Assembly (NCBI GenBank): GCA_951813085.1
Contig: OX638348.1
Coordinates: 2,861,627-2,925,626 of the forward strand
From: an uncultured Opitutaceae bacterium
Lineage (GTDB): Bacteria; Verrucomicrobiota; Verrucomicrobiia; Opitutales; Opitutaceae
Reading direction: 5' to 3'
Length of the DNA: 64,000 bases
This document shows, in pieces, positions 48,841 to 58,681 of the stretch. How positions within the stretch are numbered: the first letter of the stretch is position 1; each line of letters opens with the position of its first letter. Below the pieces are notes generated by a model that saw only the letters and a program-made list of their open reading frames with translations, was not told where the DNA came from and made no database searches. A program made the translations under genes and the position numbers.

Positions 48841-50259
48841 CTAAGCTTCGGCAAGCTTTCCGAATCGGTTGGCGATCGCCAGCGCGGGGTCGAGCGGTAC
48901 GTCCACAGGTTCTATGTTCTCGGGAATCGATATCGTCGGCATCGCCTTGACCGATTCGCCTCCGAATTGAGGTAGCCACTGCCGTTGCGCCTCGAGCATC
49001 TCGCCTACCATTTCACGGATCTCTCGCAGAGTGAGTTTCGACGCAGTGAGCGGATCCATGGCAATCGACTGCACCAGCAACTCCGTATCGCCTTCGAGAC
49101 TCGCCTGCGTGCCCAGACCTTGAACATTGATGTTGCTCATATTCAATGCGGCGCACTGAGGAGGCAGATCGCCCACTACGGTCGGGTGAAGGCCCATTCG
49201 ATCGACAAAGATGGGTACCTCCACGCAGCAGCCATTAGGCAGATTCGTAATGTATCCATCATTTCGAACATTGCCATTCAATCGAAAGGGTACTCCCGTT
49301 TCCATCGCTTCCAGGATATGCGAAGCATACTCAGCGCTTCGAGGCTGCAGCGCGGTGGTCTCGATCGAGAGCGGATCCGTATGCGCGAATTTCTCTGCGA
49401 GATCGCGGCAATAGGTATAGTAGGCTCCCGTCTCTCCGCCAAACGACGGTTCGTCGCAATAGCGATTCAATGCCTCGTCGCTTTTACGGAAATACGGGAG
49501 ATACTCGGACAAGTGCCCCGTGCTCTCCGTCATAAAGTAGCCAAAGTGACGGAACACCTCGCCCCTCACCTTCTCATTTACGTAGTATTCCGGTTTTTCA
49601 AAACACTCCCGAAGTTTTGGATACAAGTCTTCGCCATCTTTCTCGAGTCGCAGGAACCAGCCCATATGGTTTATGCCCGCCGCCGTAAAATCGATCTCAT
49701 CCTTCGTGTATCCGGTATAGGAAGCGATCAGGTCCATAGTGGTCTGTACGCCATGGCAAAGACCCACGAAATTGAGCCCTTCAACCGTTCCCAAAGCCCA
49801 GCAACACATTGCCATCGGATTGGCGTAATTGAGAAGCAATGCATTCGGGCAAAGCTCGCGCATGTCCTCCGCTATTTCCATGAGCGCCCATGTATGCCGC
49901 GCCGCCCGGAACACTCCCCCGGGACCTATTGTATCCCCAATGCACTGATCCACGCCATACTTCATGGGGATCTCGTAATCGACCTGAAACGCGTCCACTC
50001 CCCCTACTTGAATCATGACAACCACGTAGTCAGCATCACGCAGCGCCTCCCGACGATCCGTGGTCTTCGTCACAGTCGCGTTAATGCCATTGTCCTTAAT
50101 CATTCGATCGACGAACGAATGCATCTTGTCCAAACGCGTGTTCGTCAAAGCCATCAAGGAATACTCGCTCCCCTCCAATGCGGGAGTCGCCAAAAAGTCG
50201 TTCATCAAGGTTTTGCAGAATACGAGACTGCCCGCTCCGATTATCGCTACTTTCGCCAT
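48841..50259 (-). CDS. GH4 family alpha-galactosidase/alpha-glucosidase
   Basis: 472 residues from the ATG of MAKVAIIGAGSLVFCKTLMNDFL. GH4 enzymes use NAD and a divalent metal to hydrolyse glycosides by an oxidation-elimination route. Visible are the Rossmann GAGSLVF, NYANPMAMCCWAL, the metal-site GLCHGVQTT (Cys, His) and INHMGWF, and LPNGCCVEVPIFVDRMGLHPT. Cytosolic. It is divergent from the truncated sulfatase; alpha-galactoside use is likely but the sugar is not proven. Confidence 0.92.
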   Translation of the reverse strand: MAKVAIIGAGSLVFCKTLMNDFLATPALEGSEYSLMALTNTRLDKMHSFVDRMIKDNGINATVTKTTDRREALRDADYVVVMIQVGGVDAFQVDYEIPMKYGVDQCIGDTIGPGGVFRAARHTWALMEIAEDMRELCPNALLLNYANPMAMCCWALGTVEGLNFVGLCHGVQTTMDLIASYTGYTKDEIDFTAAGINHMGWFLRLEKDGEDLYPKLRECFEKPEYYVNEKVRGEVFRHFGYFMTESTGHLSEYLPYFRKSDEALNRYCDEPSFGGETGAYYTYCRDLAEKFAHTDPLSIETTALQPRSAEYASHILEAMETGVPFRLNGNVRNDGYITNLPNGCCVEVPIFVDRMGLHPTVVGDLPPQCAALNMSNINVQGLGTQASLEGDTELLVQSIAMDPLTASKLTLREIREMVGEMLEAQRQWLPQFGGESVKAMPTISIPENIEPVDVPLDPALAIANRFGKLAEA

Positions 50260-50430
50260 GGGTAATATCTTTCTATGAATTAAATTAAGGTAGAACCCAG
50301 TTATAGAATCACTGCTCACAAAGTAAAAACCTTTGTTTACTTGACAGTAATCCTAGAGGAGGAGCGTCGTATTTAGTCCATTGCTGCTGGACTGGTCCCT
50401 GGAGCGATCCCATCCTCGCTGGCAAACGAT

Positions 50431-51428
50431 ATGAAACCTATACTGCCCTTACTGCTTTCCCTGCTCCTTTCCCAATTCGTCTATTCCGCGGAGCGCAATA
50501 TCATATTCATCGTCACCGACGATCAAAGCCCGACCTTAGGATGCTATGGAGATCCGGTTGCCCATTCTCCCGCAGTCGACGCTCTCGCCAAAGACGGGAC
50601 CCTTTTTCATCGAGCCTACGCAACCACTGCAAGCTGCTCAGCAAGCCGACCGGTGATTCTATCCGGACTGCACAATCACTTCAATGGCCAGTTCGGTCAC
50701 CAGCACGCGTTCCACAAGTTCTCTAGCTTCCACAACGTGGTTGCTCTGTCACTGCCGCGAGCGCTGTCGCGAGCGGGCTATCGTACCGGTCAAATCGGCA
50801 AGCATCACATTGCTCCGGAAGAGGTCTATCGATTCGACACCTACCTCAAAGGCAACGCCCGCAATGGAGTGCAAATGGCGGAAGCGGCAAAGGCATTCAT
50901 TACCCAAGACGACGAGCGTCCCTTCTTTCTCTACTTCGCTACCTCCGATCCCCACCGAGGCGGCGGCATCGACAACTCATTTTCCGGCAAGCTCAAACCG
51001 AACCTATTTGGGAACCTCCCCGACAAGGCTGCCTACGACGGAGTGGACGAAGTCTTCTTCGATCCGAGCAAAATCCCGGTTCCCTCTTTCTTACCTGATA
51101 CCGCGGAATCGCGCAGCGAGCTGGCTCACTACTACCAGAGCTGCGCTCGCGTTGACCGAGGAGTCGAGCGCCTCGTATCGATCCTCAAGGAAGCCGGCCT
51201 CTACGACAAGACCCTCATCGTTTTCACCGCTGATCATGGGATGGCGTTCGCCGGGGCTAAGACTACCGTATTTGAAGCTGGACTACACGTTCCATTCATC
51301 GTTCGCGATCCTTACCAGAAAAGTCGCGGCATCGAATCAAACGCCATGATTAGCCATGCCGATATCGCTCCGTCATTGATCGATTTCGCGGACGCCTTGG
51401 ATCGGAGGAAGAACCAGCCCAAAGATTT
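50431..51428 (+). pseudogene. Sulfatase truncated by an insertion
   Basis: Signal peptide (LPLLLSLLLSQFVYS), then NIIFIVTDDQSPTLGCYGD, the formylglycine motif CSASR, GHQHAFHKFSS, YFATSDPHRGGG, FTADHGMAFAGAKTTVFEAG and MISHADIAPSLIDFADAL. About 332 residues match the family, then the match ends at KNQPKD where IS3-family DNA begins. The frame runs on to 51624 through antisense IS sequence, giving a fused tail. Roughly the last 130-150 residues of a normal sulfatase are gone, and the 3' half is not elsewhere in the window. Confidence 0.9.
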
Positions 51429-51618
51429 AGTTCTCCTTCTCCAGGTCGCGGAGGCGCTGAACCTCCTTCAGATCCATGCCTCCGTACTTGCTCTTCCAAC
51501 GGTAGAAGCTCTGCGAGCTGATGCTGCGCCTGCGGCAGATCTCCTCGGTCCGAAGCCTCGTGTCGGCCTCCCTCAGTATGCGGATTATCTGCTCGGTCGC
51601 GCGTCTTGTCTTTTTCAT
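51427..51618 (-). mobile_element. IS3-family orfA, 5' fragment
   Basis: 63 residues, beginning with a start ATG, that read as an IS3/IS407-type OrfA helix-turn-helix (TRLRTEEICRRRSISSQSFY, then RWKSKYGGMDLKEVQRLRDL). It stops at the junction with the sulfatase. The 3' part of orfA and the adjoining orfB start are missing. Confidence 0.88.
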
Positions 51619-51649
51619 CGATGATTTCCCTTTCGTTGATCGACGAAAA

Positions 51650-51785
51650 TCACCTCATCAAAAGTAGGCTAGTTCGCGGGGTCCCAACCACATCTTCTAA
51701 TTGCTTAGTGGCAAACTCGCTCGGGGTTAGCAAGCCCAAGGATCTGTGCGGCCTTCGCCGATTGTAGTAGTTCCTGCATTCAGAG
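51650..51785 (-). mobile_element. IS3-family orfB, 3' fragment
   Basis: Too short for a standard frame list, but it translates on the minus strand as NYYNRRRPHRSLGLLTPSEF then ATKQLEDVVG, the typical OrfB C-terminus, ending TGA at 51650-51652. It lies 31 bases upstream of the orfA start on the same strand, the reverse of the normal orfA-orfB order. From 51619 to 51821 no other gene is seen. Confidence 0.85.
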
Positions 51786-51821
51786 AATTAGTCAATAATT
51801 AACTCCTGACCCCTGCCCGAT

Positions 51822-52880
51822 TCATCGGGCTGCTTTCAGCTCATCCTTAACACGATTGGTTTGTAGTTCAGCCAATTTTAATGACTCGGACTGCTCCTTG
51901 GCGGAGGATTCCAATCCAGGAAGAGCGTTCTCCCCAGCCTTCAATGCTTCTCTGTCATCCGCTTGCTGTTTGCGGGTGGCGGTGAGTGTTGCATATGCGC
52001 CGTCTAGTGAGGCCGCACTCAAAGCCCAACTGAGCTTTTCACGGTTCGGTTTAAAGTCCTCCATATCGAGTTGTAGCTTGCTCGCCTCATCGGCGAGGTT
52101 GACGATTTCCTTTTCCAAGCTATCGATGGTGTTGAGCCAGGCAATAGCCTTCCCGGTGTCAGCAGATATAGCAGCAATGTCTGTATCTTCCTTCTGCTTT
52201 ACCTCGAGTGCCTGCTCAATCTCTTTTTCTTGCTCCGGCTCAAGAATCACAATGCCGGCCGTTTCAGCCTGGAGCAGGTTCAGTTTTTCCCGTTCTTCAC
52301 GTTGGCGCTCATGGACACAGATGGATATCTGGCTGTAGATCTCTGTGCCCGTTATCTGTTCCAGTATCGGAGCCCGATCATCGGGTGCCGCCTGAAGGAA
52401 TGCGGCAAAACCACCTTGGGCCAGCAACATGGATCGAGTAAAACGATCAAAATCCATGCCGGTAGCCAACTCAATCCGGTCAGCGACACCTCTGATTTTG
52501 GATTCGAGAATCTCTCCTGAATCGGCATTGGCAATTTCGTGTTTCGGCGGCTGGAGTTCACCGTCCGACTTCTTGCGTGCCCTGTGTTGGCTCCAGTGAC
52601 AACGGTAACGCCCAGTCTGGGTTTCGAATGTCACCTCGGCAAAGCATTCGCCTGTCTGGCGGGACATGATCTCGTTCCCGCTCTTAGTGACCTTGTTTAG
52701 GCGAGGGGTTTCGGCCATACAGGGCTATACAAATAGCATCGAGGATTGTGGTTTCCCCGCGCCGGTGGGGCCGATGATTGCGAAGATGCCGTCAGACACG
52801 AATGCCGGGTGCGTTAAGTCGATTTCCCATTCACCGACCAGTGAGTTTAGATTTTTAAAACGTACCTGCAGTATTCTCAT
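51822..52880 (-). pseudogene. sbcC: SbcC-like nuclease ATPase, truncated and frameshifted
   Basis: Starts at ATG 52880 (MRILQVRFKNLNSLVGEWEI), 11 bases after the sbcD stop. The Walker A motif GPTGAGK is reached, then one A is missing (GGGGAAACC) and the frame would stop in LFV; about 40 bases later an extra A (CGAAACCC) restores the frame, so the protein match resumes as TPRLNKVTKSGNEIMSRQTG. It runs on through the coiled-coil start and ends at ELKAAR with a TGA where the element boundary lies. Full SbcC is near 1000 residues; only about 350 are left. Not functional. Confidence 0.85.
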
Positions 52881-52891
52881 TAGAAGTCTCT

Positions 52892-54121
52892 CTATTCTGC
52901 CTGCATGTCATCTTCATAGAGAGATGAAAGCGTTTCTTGATAGGCACGGAGAAGTTCCGGCCTTTGGTCTTCAGGCATATCATGGACTACGAGACATCGA
53001 TCAAATACGTCATTCACATTCAGGTCATCAAGAGTTTCTTCTTCATGGGTTTGCCCCAAAACACGGTCGATAATGCGATTGTTCTTTATACGAAGGATCT
53101 CCATCCGCGTTTCGGAAATAGCGACCTCAAGTCGCTCGCGCAGATCACCGATGACTTCTGCACCGTCATAAACAACTTCGAGCCATGCTTTTGAATCAGT
53201 TGCCGACAACTCGAGAATCCGGTTAGAAATGTCCTCCCACTCCCCTTTTACGCGATCGAGCCTCTGAAATACCGGTACGTCAACCAACTGTACCGATGCT
53301 GCCGTGCTATTGAACTCGACTTGGCAAACACTCTTTTGTTGTTTGGCTTCTCCAAACCCCATTAGCAAAGGAGAGCCACTATACCTAATGGTATCAGCGC
53401 CATTCACCTTCTGCGGGACGTGTAGGTGTCCTAGTGCCAGATAATCAAAACTTTCAGAAAAAATTCCAGCCGTAACATGGGCCAAGGAGCCGACATATAG
53501 ATCACGCACGCCATCACCATCGACTGTTTGCCCGCCGGCAGTAAACAGGTGGCCCATACCTACGATAGGAATATCAGCCCCGAGCTCCTTCCGCTTCTGC
53601 TCGGCCAGATCAGCAACCACCGCATAATGATTTCTGATGCCGTCAATTAGCTTCCTATCCTTATCCTCGACACTCTCGCCAGCTTCCGCGACACGGATAT
53701 CCCTGTCCCTAAGGTAAGGCACAGCGCAGACAATCAGCTCTGGAGCGTTTTGTTCGTTACAGAGCACCAACACTTCGTCTTCCGGGTCTTCGGCGCTATT
53801 TCCGACCACGTAGACATCAAGGGCCTTAAGCAACTCTTTGGGAGCATTGAGAAAGGAAGGCGAATCGTGGTTGCCCGCGACGACTACAACATGCCGACAG
53901 GATGAGGCGGCCACACCACATAGGAAGCGGTAATAGAGCTCCTGGGCACGATTGCTCGGAGCGCTGGTGTCAAAGACGTCACCCGCCACCAGCAGCGCAT
54001 CAATTGCATTTTCCTGAATCGTCTCCGCTAGCCAAGTCAGAAAAGCCTCGAACTCCTCGTAGCGTTTTCTGCCGTAAAGAGTGCGTCCAATGTGCCAGTC
54101 GGATGTGTGGAGAATTCTCAT
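52892..54121 (-). CDS. sbcD: SbcD exonuclease subunit
   Basis: Mre11-like nuclease of the SbcCD complex, 409 residues from the ATG of MRILHTSDWHIGRTLYG. The phosphoesterase motifs are SDWH, GDVFD, GNHDSPSF and GHLHVPQ. Its start is 4 bases after the stop of the upstream AAA ATPase gene. Without an intact SbcC partner here it may be inactive or work with another partner. The sequence style differs from the flanking genome, which suggests transfer. Confidence 0.93.
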   Translation of the reverse strand: MRILHTSDWHIGRTLYGRKRYEEFEAFLTWLAETIQENAIDALLVAGDVFDTSAPSNRAQELYYRFLCGVAASSCRHVVVVAGNHDSPSFLNAPKELLKALDVYVVGNSAEDPEDEVLVLCNEQNAPELIVCAVPYLRDRDIRVAEAGESVEDKDRKLIDGIRNHYAVVADLAEQKRKELGADIPIVGMGHLFTAGGQTVDGDGVRDLYVGSLAHVTAGIFSESFDYLALGHLHVPQKVNGADTIRYSGSPLLMGFGEAKQQKSVCQVEFNSTAASVQLVDVPVFQRLDRVKGEWEDISNRILELSATDSKAWLEVVYDGAEVIGDLRERLEVAISETRMEILRIKNNRIIDRVLGQTHEEETLDDLNVNDVFDRCLVVHDMPEDQRPELLRAYQETLSSLYEDDMQAE

Positions 54122-54125
54122 ACTG

Positions 54126-56708
54126 CTACCCAGCCATCGCAGAGGCGGGGCGCTTCGCGTATTCTTCACGCCATTCTTTTAATGCAGTCATGTCGGCTAG
54201 AAGGTCGGCTGGCTCCGGCAGATCCACTGGTGATTCGGTTGGCTGCGAGTGTTCAAACCTGGAGTATTTGGTCATGAGCGAATCAAGGAAATCGCAATCT
54301 TTGGCCTTCAACTTGGCCAGATCCTTGAGCTTCAACGTATGAACTGGACGTTGGAATCGTTGAACCACCCCGCAAAGCAGATCATTTTCAATGGCTCTCT
54401 CTACAAGTATTCGAAAATCACTGCACATGGATTTCAATTCTTGTTCTACACGTTTAAGATCGCCTTTGCCGATCGCCTTCTTTACATCTTGATACCGCTG
54501 GTTAATAAGGGTGTTCAAAGCTGACTTAATGTCACCCTGGGACAATGGAATTAGTGCTGGCTCCCCAGTTCCCCAGTCCATTGAACGAATGCTCACAACA
54601 CCTGATTTGATTGGTTTCTTCTCAGCAAAATACCTGACCGTTTCCAGCAAGGACAGGCGGTGAGTAAAGACAATGACCTGCTTGTCCTGAGACAACTCGA
54701 TCAGCCTTTGAACCACGGCCTCCTCATAGCTTTGGTCAAACGAGGATATTGGATCGTCGAAGATAAGCGGGGCTTGGCTGCTCTTTCCGGTGACGTCGGC
54801 CAAAAATGCCGCGATGGAAACGATCCGATTCTCTCCCTCGCTCAGGACATCGGCGAGGCCACTTTGAGAGGCACCTCGAAGCTGGAGCTTATGAAGGACT
54901 CGGCCCTTGGAGACTTTTGACTTCACGAGCTCGACCTTTAATTGAGATGCCCTCAGGGCCTCGAGCTCTTTGTTGAATCTTTGTACGAACGCATCCGTGA
55001 TCAAGGCTTCTGCCAGCTCCCCTTTCTTCTGGGATAGGGCTTTGGTGTTGGTCAACTTCTTGGCTTCCTGAATCTGGTTCAGTAGCTTCAATCGGGTGAC
55101 TTCTTCATCAATGGCGATTCTGTGCTCAGACAACCACTTCCTGGCCTGTTGGCTGCTTAGCTTCTTCTTGATCTTCTCTCGATTGTCACTTTTGGCATCT
55201 TCGTCATATTTTGCCGCGAGTTCATCGAGCCTTTTCGACTGGGCGTTGGCTTCTTCGATCCATTTCGGTGAGAGCAGAGGATTGGGAATGGCTTCTTTGG
55301 AATCGATCCCAGGGAGCAGGTTTTTTCTAGCCTCCAATTGAACAAAGAAATCCATCACCTGGTTGGCAACTTCATCCTGTGCAATGCCAGCCGCGTCGAT
55401 ACGTGTCTTCAGCGTCTCCGATGTCGGTAGTTCCTCGATAGTTTGACTGGCAGTCTCGTATTCCTTGGCCGCATCCGTTGCGGCTTTCTGCATTTCGCCC
55501 TTCACGAAGTTTTCGAAGGAGATCAATCTTTCCTTGGCCTCCTGGGTCAATGTCTGATGGCACAAGACACAACGGGAATCATCAGAGACATTCGGGTATT
55601 CGGCTTCTTTGTAGGCAGCCGATACGGAGTAGTTCCGGGCCGCTTCCCAAAGCCCTTTCCATACATCAGACCCGATGCTTTCCAACTCGGTGCCGGAGAA
55701 CACCTTTTCCGCCGCCATATCTGCCGCTGTCTTATTGAGGATCGACTTCTTCTTGGCAGCAATGATCCGCCGGTAATTCTCGTCCGATAATTGCTCGAGA
55801 TACTTTTGGGCATCCTGGACCAGAGTGTCGATGTGCTGTTTCTGCTTTCTCAGCTGCGTCGCTTTTTCCGTCGGTGCCTGTTCGGTAAGGCGCTGCTGTA
55901 GCGTTTGCATCGCGGTCTCGTCGGCGCTGCTAAATGTACAATGCTTGTCGATGTCCTGGGGACTGATCTTGGCGCTGATGGATTCGTACCAGATGCCTTC
56001 AGGAGTTACCTTCTTGTCAGCCGGGACATTCGGCTTTTTGGACTGGTGCCGGTTGACCTCCACGTCTAGGGTCGATGCGACCTTTTCGCATGCGAGGATG
56101 AGCGAGCTGAAAAACGATAATTCCGGCGGCTCATAGCTCACCTCATCTTCGCGGCTGACAAAGACCTTGCCAACCGAGGTGTCGAAAATATCAACACTTT
56201 TAAGGTCATCGCAGATACCTTCTCCTGACCAGGTATGAGTCTTCGAAATGTCGTCCTGCTCAAACGAAATACAGGCTTTCTGTACGGCAGAGTCGGGCTT
56301 ATAGACATTGCGGTGAAGGGTACCCGCCTCGCGGGCACCGCATACATGCTTGAGAAGTCTAACGTAACCGGATTTGCCTGACCCGTTGTTGCCATAAACA
56401 ATCGTGATATTACACTTGCCAAACTCAAGTGGCTTTTTCGGAGCAAGGGCGTTTACTCCTTCGACATCACTGATTGAACACAAACGCAAGGTGTCTGCAG
56501 CGCCCTGGGAGAACACGGAAGCGTCAAAGGAACACGTCGTTTTAGGCAACTTTCCGTCGGCTTCCTGCTTACACAGGGTTGCGAGCTTGGAGACGTTTTT
56601 GTCAGTCAGAGTCAGCTCAGACTGCTGATGTAGCCAAGTAGCCGCAATCTGCAGCCACTGGGGACGTTCTGAAAACCATTTGGGCAGTGATACCGATATC
56701 CCGCTCAT
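54126..56708 (-). CDS. AAA family ATPase with zinc-hook-like motif
   Basis: 860 residues. Walker A GNNGSGKS at residues 106-113; long coiled coils either side of a CVLC hook (residues 380-383); the ABC-type signature LSEGENRIVSIAAFL and Walker B PLIFDDPISSFDQS near residues 640-680, then VIFTHRLSLLE. The C-terminal MTKYSRFEHSQP patch is shared by a group of AAA_13-like ATPases. The layout recalls RloC, but no anticodon-nuclease domain is certain. It is the first gene of an operon with sbcD and sbcC; a defence role is inferred. The start has GAGG eight bases upstream. Confidence 0.85.
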   Translation of the reverse strand: MSGISVSLPKWFSERPQWLQIAATWLHQQSELTLTDKNVSKLATLCKQEADGKLPKTTCSFDASVFSQGAADTLRLCSISDVEGVNALAPKKPLEFGKCNITIVYGNNGSGKSGYVRLLKHVCGAREAGTLHRNVYKPDSAVQKACISFEQDDISKTHTWSGEGICDDLKSVDIFDTSVGKVFVSREDEVSYEPPELSFFSSLILACEKVASTLDVEVNRHQSKKPNVPADKKVTPEGIWYESISAKISPQDIDKHCTFSSADETAMQTLQQRLTEQAPTEKATQLRKQKQHIDTLVQDAQKYLEQLSDENYRRIIAAKKKSILNKTAADMAAEKVFSGTELESIGSDVWKGLWEAARNYSVSAAYKEAEYPNVSDDSRCVLCHQTLTQEAKERLISFENFVKGEMQKAATDAAKEYETASQTIEELPTSETLKTRIDAAGIAQDEVANQVMDFFVQLEARKNLLPGIDSKEAIPNPLLSPKWIEEANAQSKRLDELAAKYDEDAKSDNREKIKKKLSSQQARKWLSEHRIAIDEEVTRLKLLNQIQEAKKLTNTKALSQKKGELAEALITDAFVQRFNKELEALRASQLKVELVKSKVSKGRVLHKLQLRGASQSGLADVLSEGENRIVSIAAFLADVTGKSSQAPLIFDDPISSFDQSYEEAVVQRLIELSQDKQVIVFTHRLSLLETVRYFAEKKPIKSGVVSIRSMDWGTGEPALIPLSQGDIKSALNTLINQRYQDVKKAIGKGDLKRVEQELKSMCSDFRILVERAIENDLLCGVVQRFQRPVHTLKLKDLAKLKAKDCDFLDSLMTKYSRFEHSQPTESPVDLPEPADLLADMTALKEWREEYAKRPASAMAG

Positions 56709-56904
56709 GTTATATCCTCTTTCTCTCCATATTTTTGAATGGATTCTAGGTGAAAGACGTGGTCAATTCGAAAAGAAGGAATCGAGACTAAAAAGTCTCT
56801 GGGAGAACAGGTTGAGCGCCCAAATGGTGTCATTACCCGAATTTAACGATGTCTTTCGCGCCGTGAAGCGAACCTTTCGCCAAGCAGGTCTGATCGATGA
56901 ATAG
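56680..56904 (+). other. Short unassigned frame before the IS1595 element
   Basis: A 74-codon frame on the plus strand. Its first part overlaps the AAA ATPase start antisense and is not protein-like. The last 26 codons (MVSLPEFNDVFRAVKRTFRQ and AGLIDE) look like the C-terminal tail of some larger protein, so this may be the remnant of a gene cut by the ATPase operon boundary. No family is recognised. Confidence 0.3.
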
Positions 56905-57043
56905 CAACCTAAAGTTTGGGAATTATGTATTTAACTTGGCAACAGGATAAACCATTTCAGTACAAAATTTGACAAAACCTTGGGAAACCCCGATAATATG
57001 TTTACTAATTACAGTATTCTGCAAAGAAGCAGGGGGAGATGCC

Positions 57044-57968
57044 ATGGGTAAGGAAGCGACAGCGTTAAGCCTGTACGAAATCATGGACTTGCATAAGGCC
57101 GGGGAGGATGCAATCCGGTATTTCGAGGGGATACGCTGGGGCGATAAGCCAGCATGCGTTGAATGTGGCTGTGATGGGAAGGTCACAGCGCAGAAGAAAG
57201 CAGGGGATTATTGGTGTGGGGATTGCCGTGGATGCTTCAATGCATTCACCAATACGCCGATGGAGCGTAGCAAGGTGGATATCCGCAAGTGGATATATGC
57301 CTCTTGCGCCCTGATGGCTTCACGCAAAGGTATCTCTCCTTTGCAACCATCCAAAGAGATTGGGGTACGGCAACGGGCGGCATGGTGCATGTTGCATCGC
57401 TCGCGATTGGCTTGCGGTGAAGACCTCCAGGCGTTGAGCGGCCACATAGGGATTGGCGAAACCTGCCTTGGCGGCAAGGAAGCCGACAAGCATGAGAGCA
57501 AGAGGCTCAAGGCAGGACGGGGGGCGGTTGGCAAGCAAGCAGCCATAGGCATGAAAGCGCGCGGCGGTCACGTTAGGGCGGTTCCAATAAGCAATACCGA
57601 TCCAACATGCCCTGCAGCCTACGGTCCATGAGAATGCTACCGCTGGAAGCCAGCTATGCGCCGATGGCCATGAGGGGCATGTAGGCCTTGGGAGGGCTTA
57701 TCGGCACGATACGGTCAATCGCAGCGCAAAGGAGCTCGTAAACGGCATGGCCCACGCAAATGGCATGGAAAGCGTCTGGGCGGTATCAAAGCGCGGTTAC
57801 AACGGGATTTATCATAGCTGGAGCAGAAAGCATTGTCGGGCTTATGTAGACGAGTTTTCATTTAGGTCGAATGAAGGGTGCTGCGGGCGGGATACGCAGG
57901 AAGGACTAAGCAGTTTGTTCAGTCGGATGGGTGGAAAAGCACTCGCCTATAAAGCATTGCCGGCTTAA
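57044..57968 (+). pseudogene. IS1595-family transposase, frameshifted
   Basis: Good ribosome-binding site AGGGGGAGAT before ATG 57044. The zinc-ribbon CVECG...CGDC (residues 40-70) and LMASRKGISPLQPSKEIGV are family marks. The first frame ends near 57630; the match continues one frame over from LQPTVHENATAG through GMESVWAVSKRGYNGIYHSW to RKHCRAYVDEFSFRSNEG. The first catalytic acid, normally in DE-T-x-x-GGKE, reads GETCLGGKE here, so an active-site residue is also lost. Transposition-dead. Confidence 0.88.
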
Positions 57969-57997
57969 TAGGGTTCTTAGCATAAGTGCCTTAGCGA

Positions 57998-58681
57998 ATG
58001 ATGCAGGGCGTTTTTTCAATTCTTAAGGATCAGCAGTGGCATTGCAGAGAATGTGGATATGGAGAATTGAATGTCGCGCAAATAGCTGGCGGTGGAGGTA
58101 TTCGGGGTTTGGAACGCGGTACAGGCTCTCGGCCTGGAATTGAAATCGAGCGTGCGAATCATTTTTGTGGAAATTGCGGCAGGACAACGCGGCAGGACAG
58201 ATGGGCAGGTCAGTTCGTATCACCTGTTCAGGGCGCAGGCATGCAGCCTAGCTTTGCCAGACGGGCATCTGGATCGTTGGGCCATCGCGATGTAATCGAG
58301 GGAACGGAACGGCCAATAAATCAACTTGCCCTTGACCGTAAGCTTCCCATGCTAGGGTGGGATGAAGAAACGAAGCAAGCGCAAGCACGGTGCAGCAACC
58401 TGCCGGGTAACGGCATTAGGGGAAATTTTCAATTGCTAAAGAGGCCTAACGGAAGCGTTAGCCATAATTCACTGAAAAGGCGTGCTTGCGAAAGCTGCTC
58501 TACACGCGGCAAACGGGGAACACCGCTTGGCATCAGGTTTTTTTATGAAGGCGATGGCAAATGGCAAGGTAACAGCAAAAAAGACAAAGATGGTCGGATC
58601 GGATGCGGATGGTTCGATTTCGACAAATGGCGGAGATTCTTGAACCAAAAATTATGGCTAGACATACACAAAGGCACCTAG
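57998..58681 (+). CDS. Probable HNH-type restriction endonuclease passenger, likely inactive
   Basis: 227 residues. The pattern matches, from memory, a family annotated as restriction endonuclease: WHCRECGYGELNVAQIAGG with zinc cysteines (C16, C19), NHFCGNCGRTTRQDRW (C57, C60), then a NHN-like stretch FQLLKRPNGSVSHNSLKRRA with ESC, and GTPLGIRFFYEG...IGCGWFDFDKWRRFLN. The expected catalytic histidine in a V-D-H-x-x-P motif is arginine here (LDRKLP, residue 114), so activity is doubtful. It lies inside the IS1595-like element. No partner methyltransferase is present. Confidence 0.6.
   Translation: MMQGVFSILKDQQWHCRECGYGELNVAQIAGGGGIRGLERGTGSRPGIEIERANHFCGNCGRTTRQDRWAGQFVSPVQGAGMQPSFARRASGSLGHRDVIEGTERPINQLALDRKLPMLGWDEETKQAQARCSNLPGNGIRGNFQLLKRPNGSVSHNSLKRRACESCSTRGKRGTPLGIRFFYEGDGKWQGNSKKDKDGRIGCGWFDFDKWRRFLNQKLWLDIHKGT

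Noticed and set aside
48985-50265. 426-codon plus-strand frame
   Set aside because: Antisense shadow of the GH4 gene with the arginine/histidine-rich composition of a non-coding frame.
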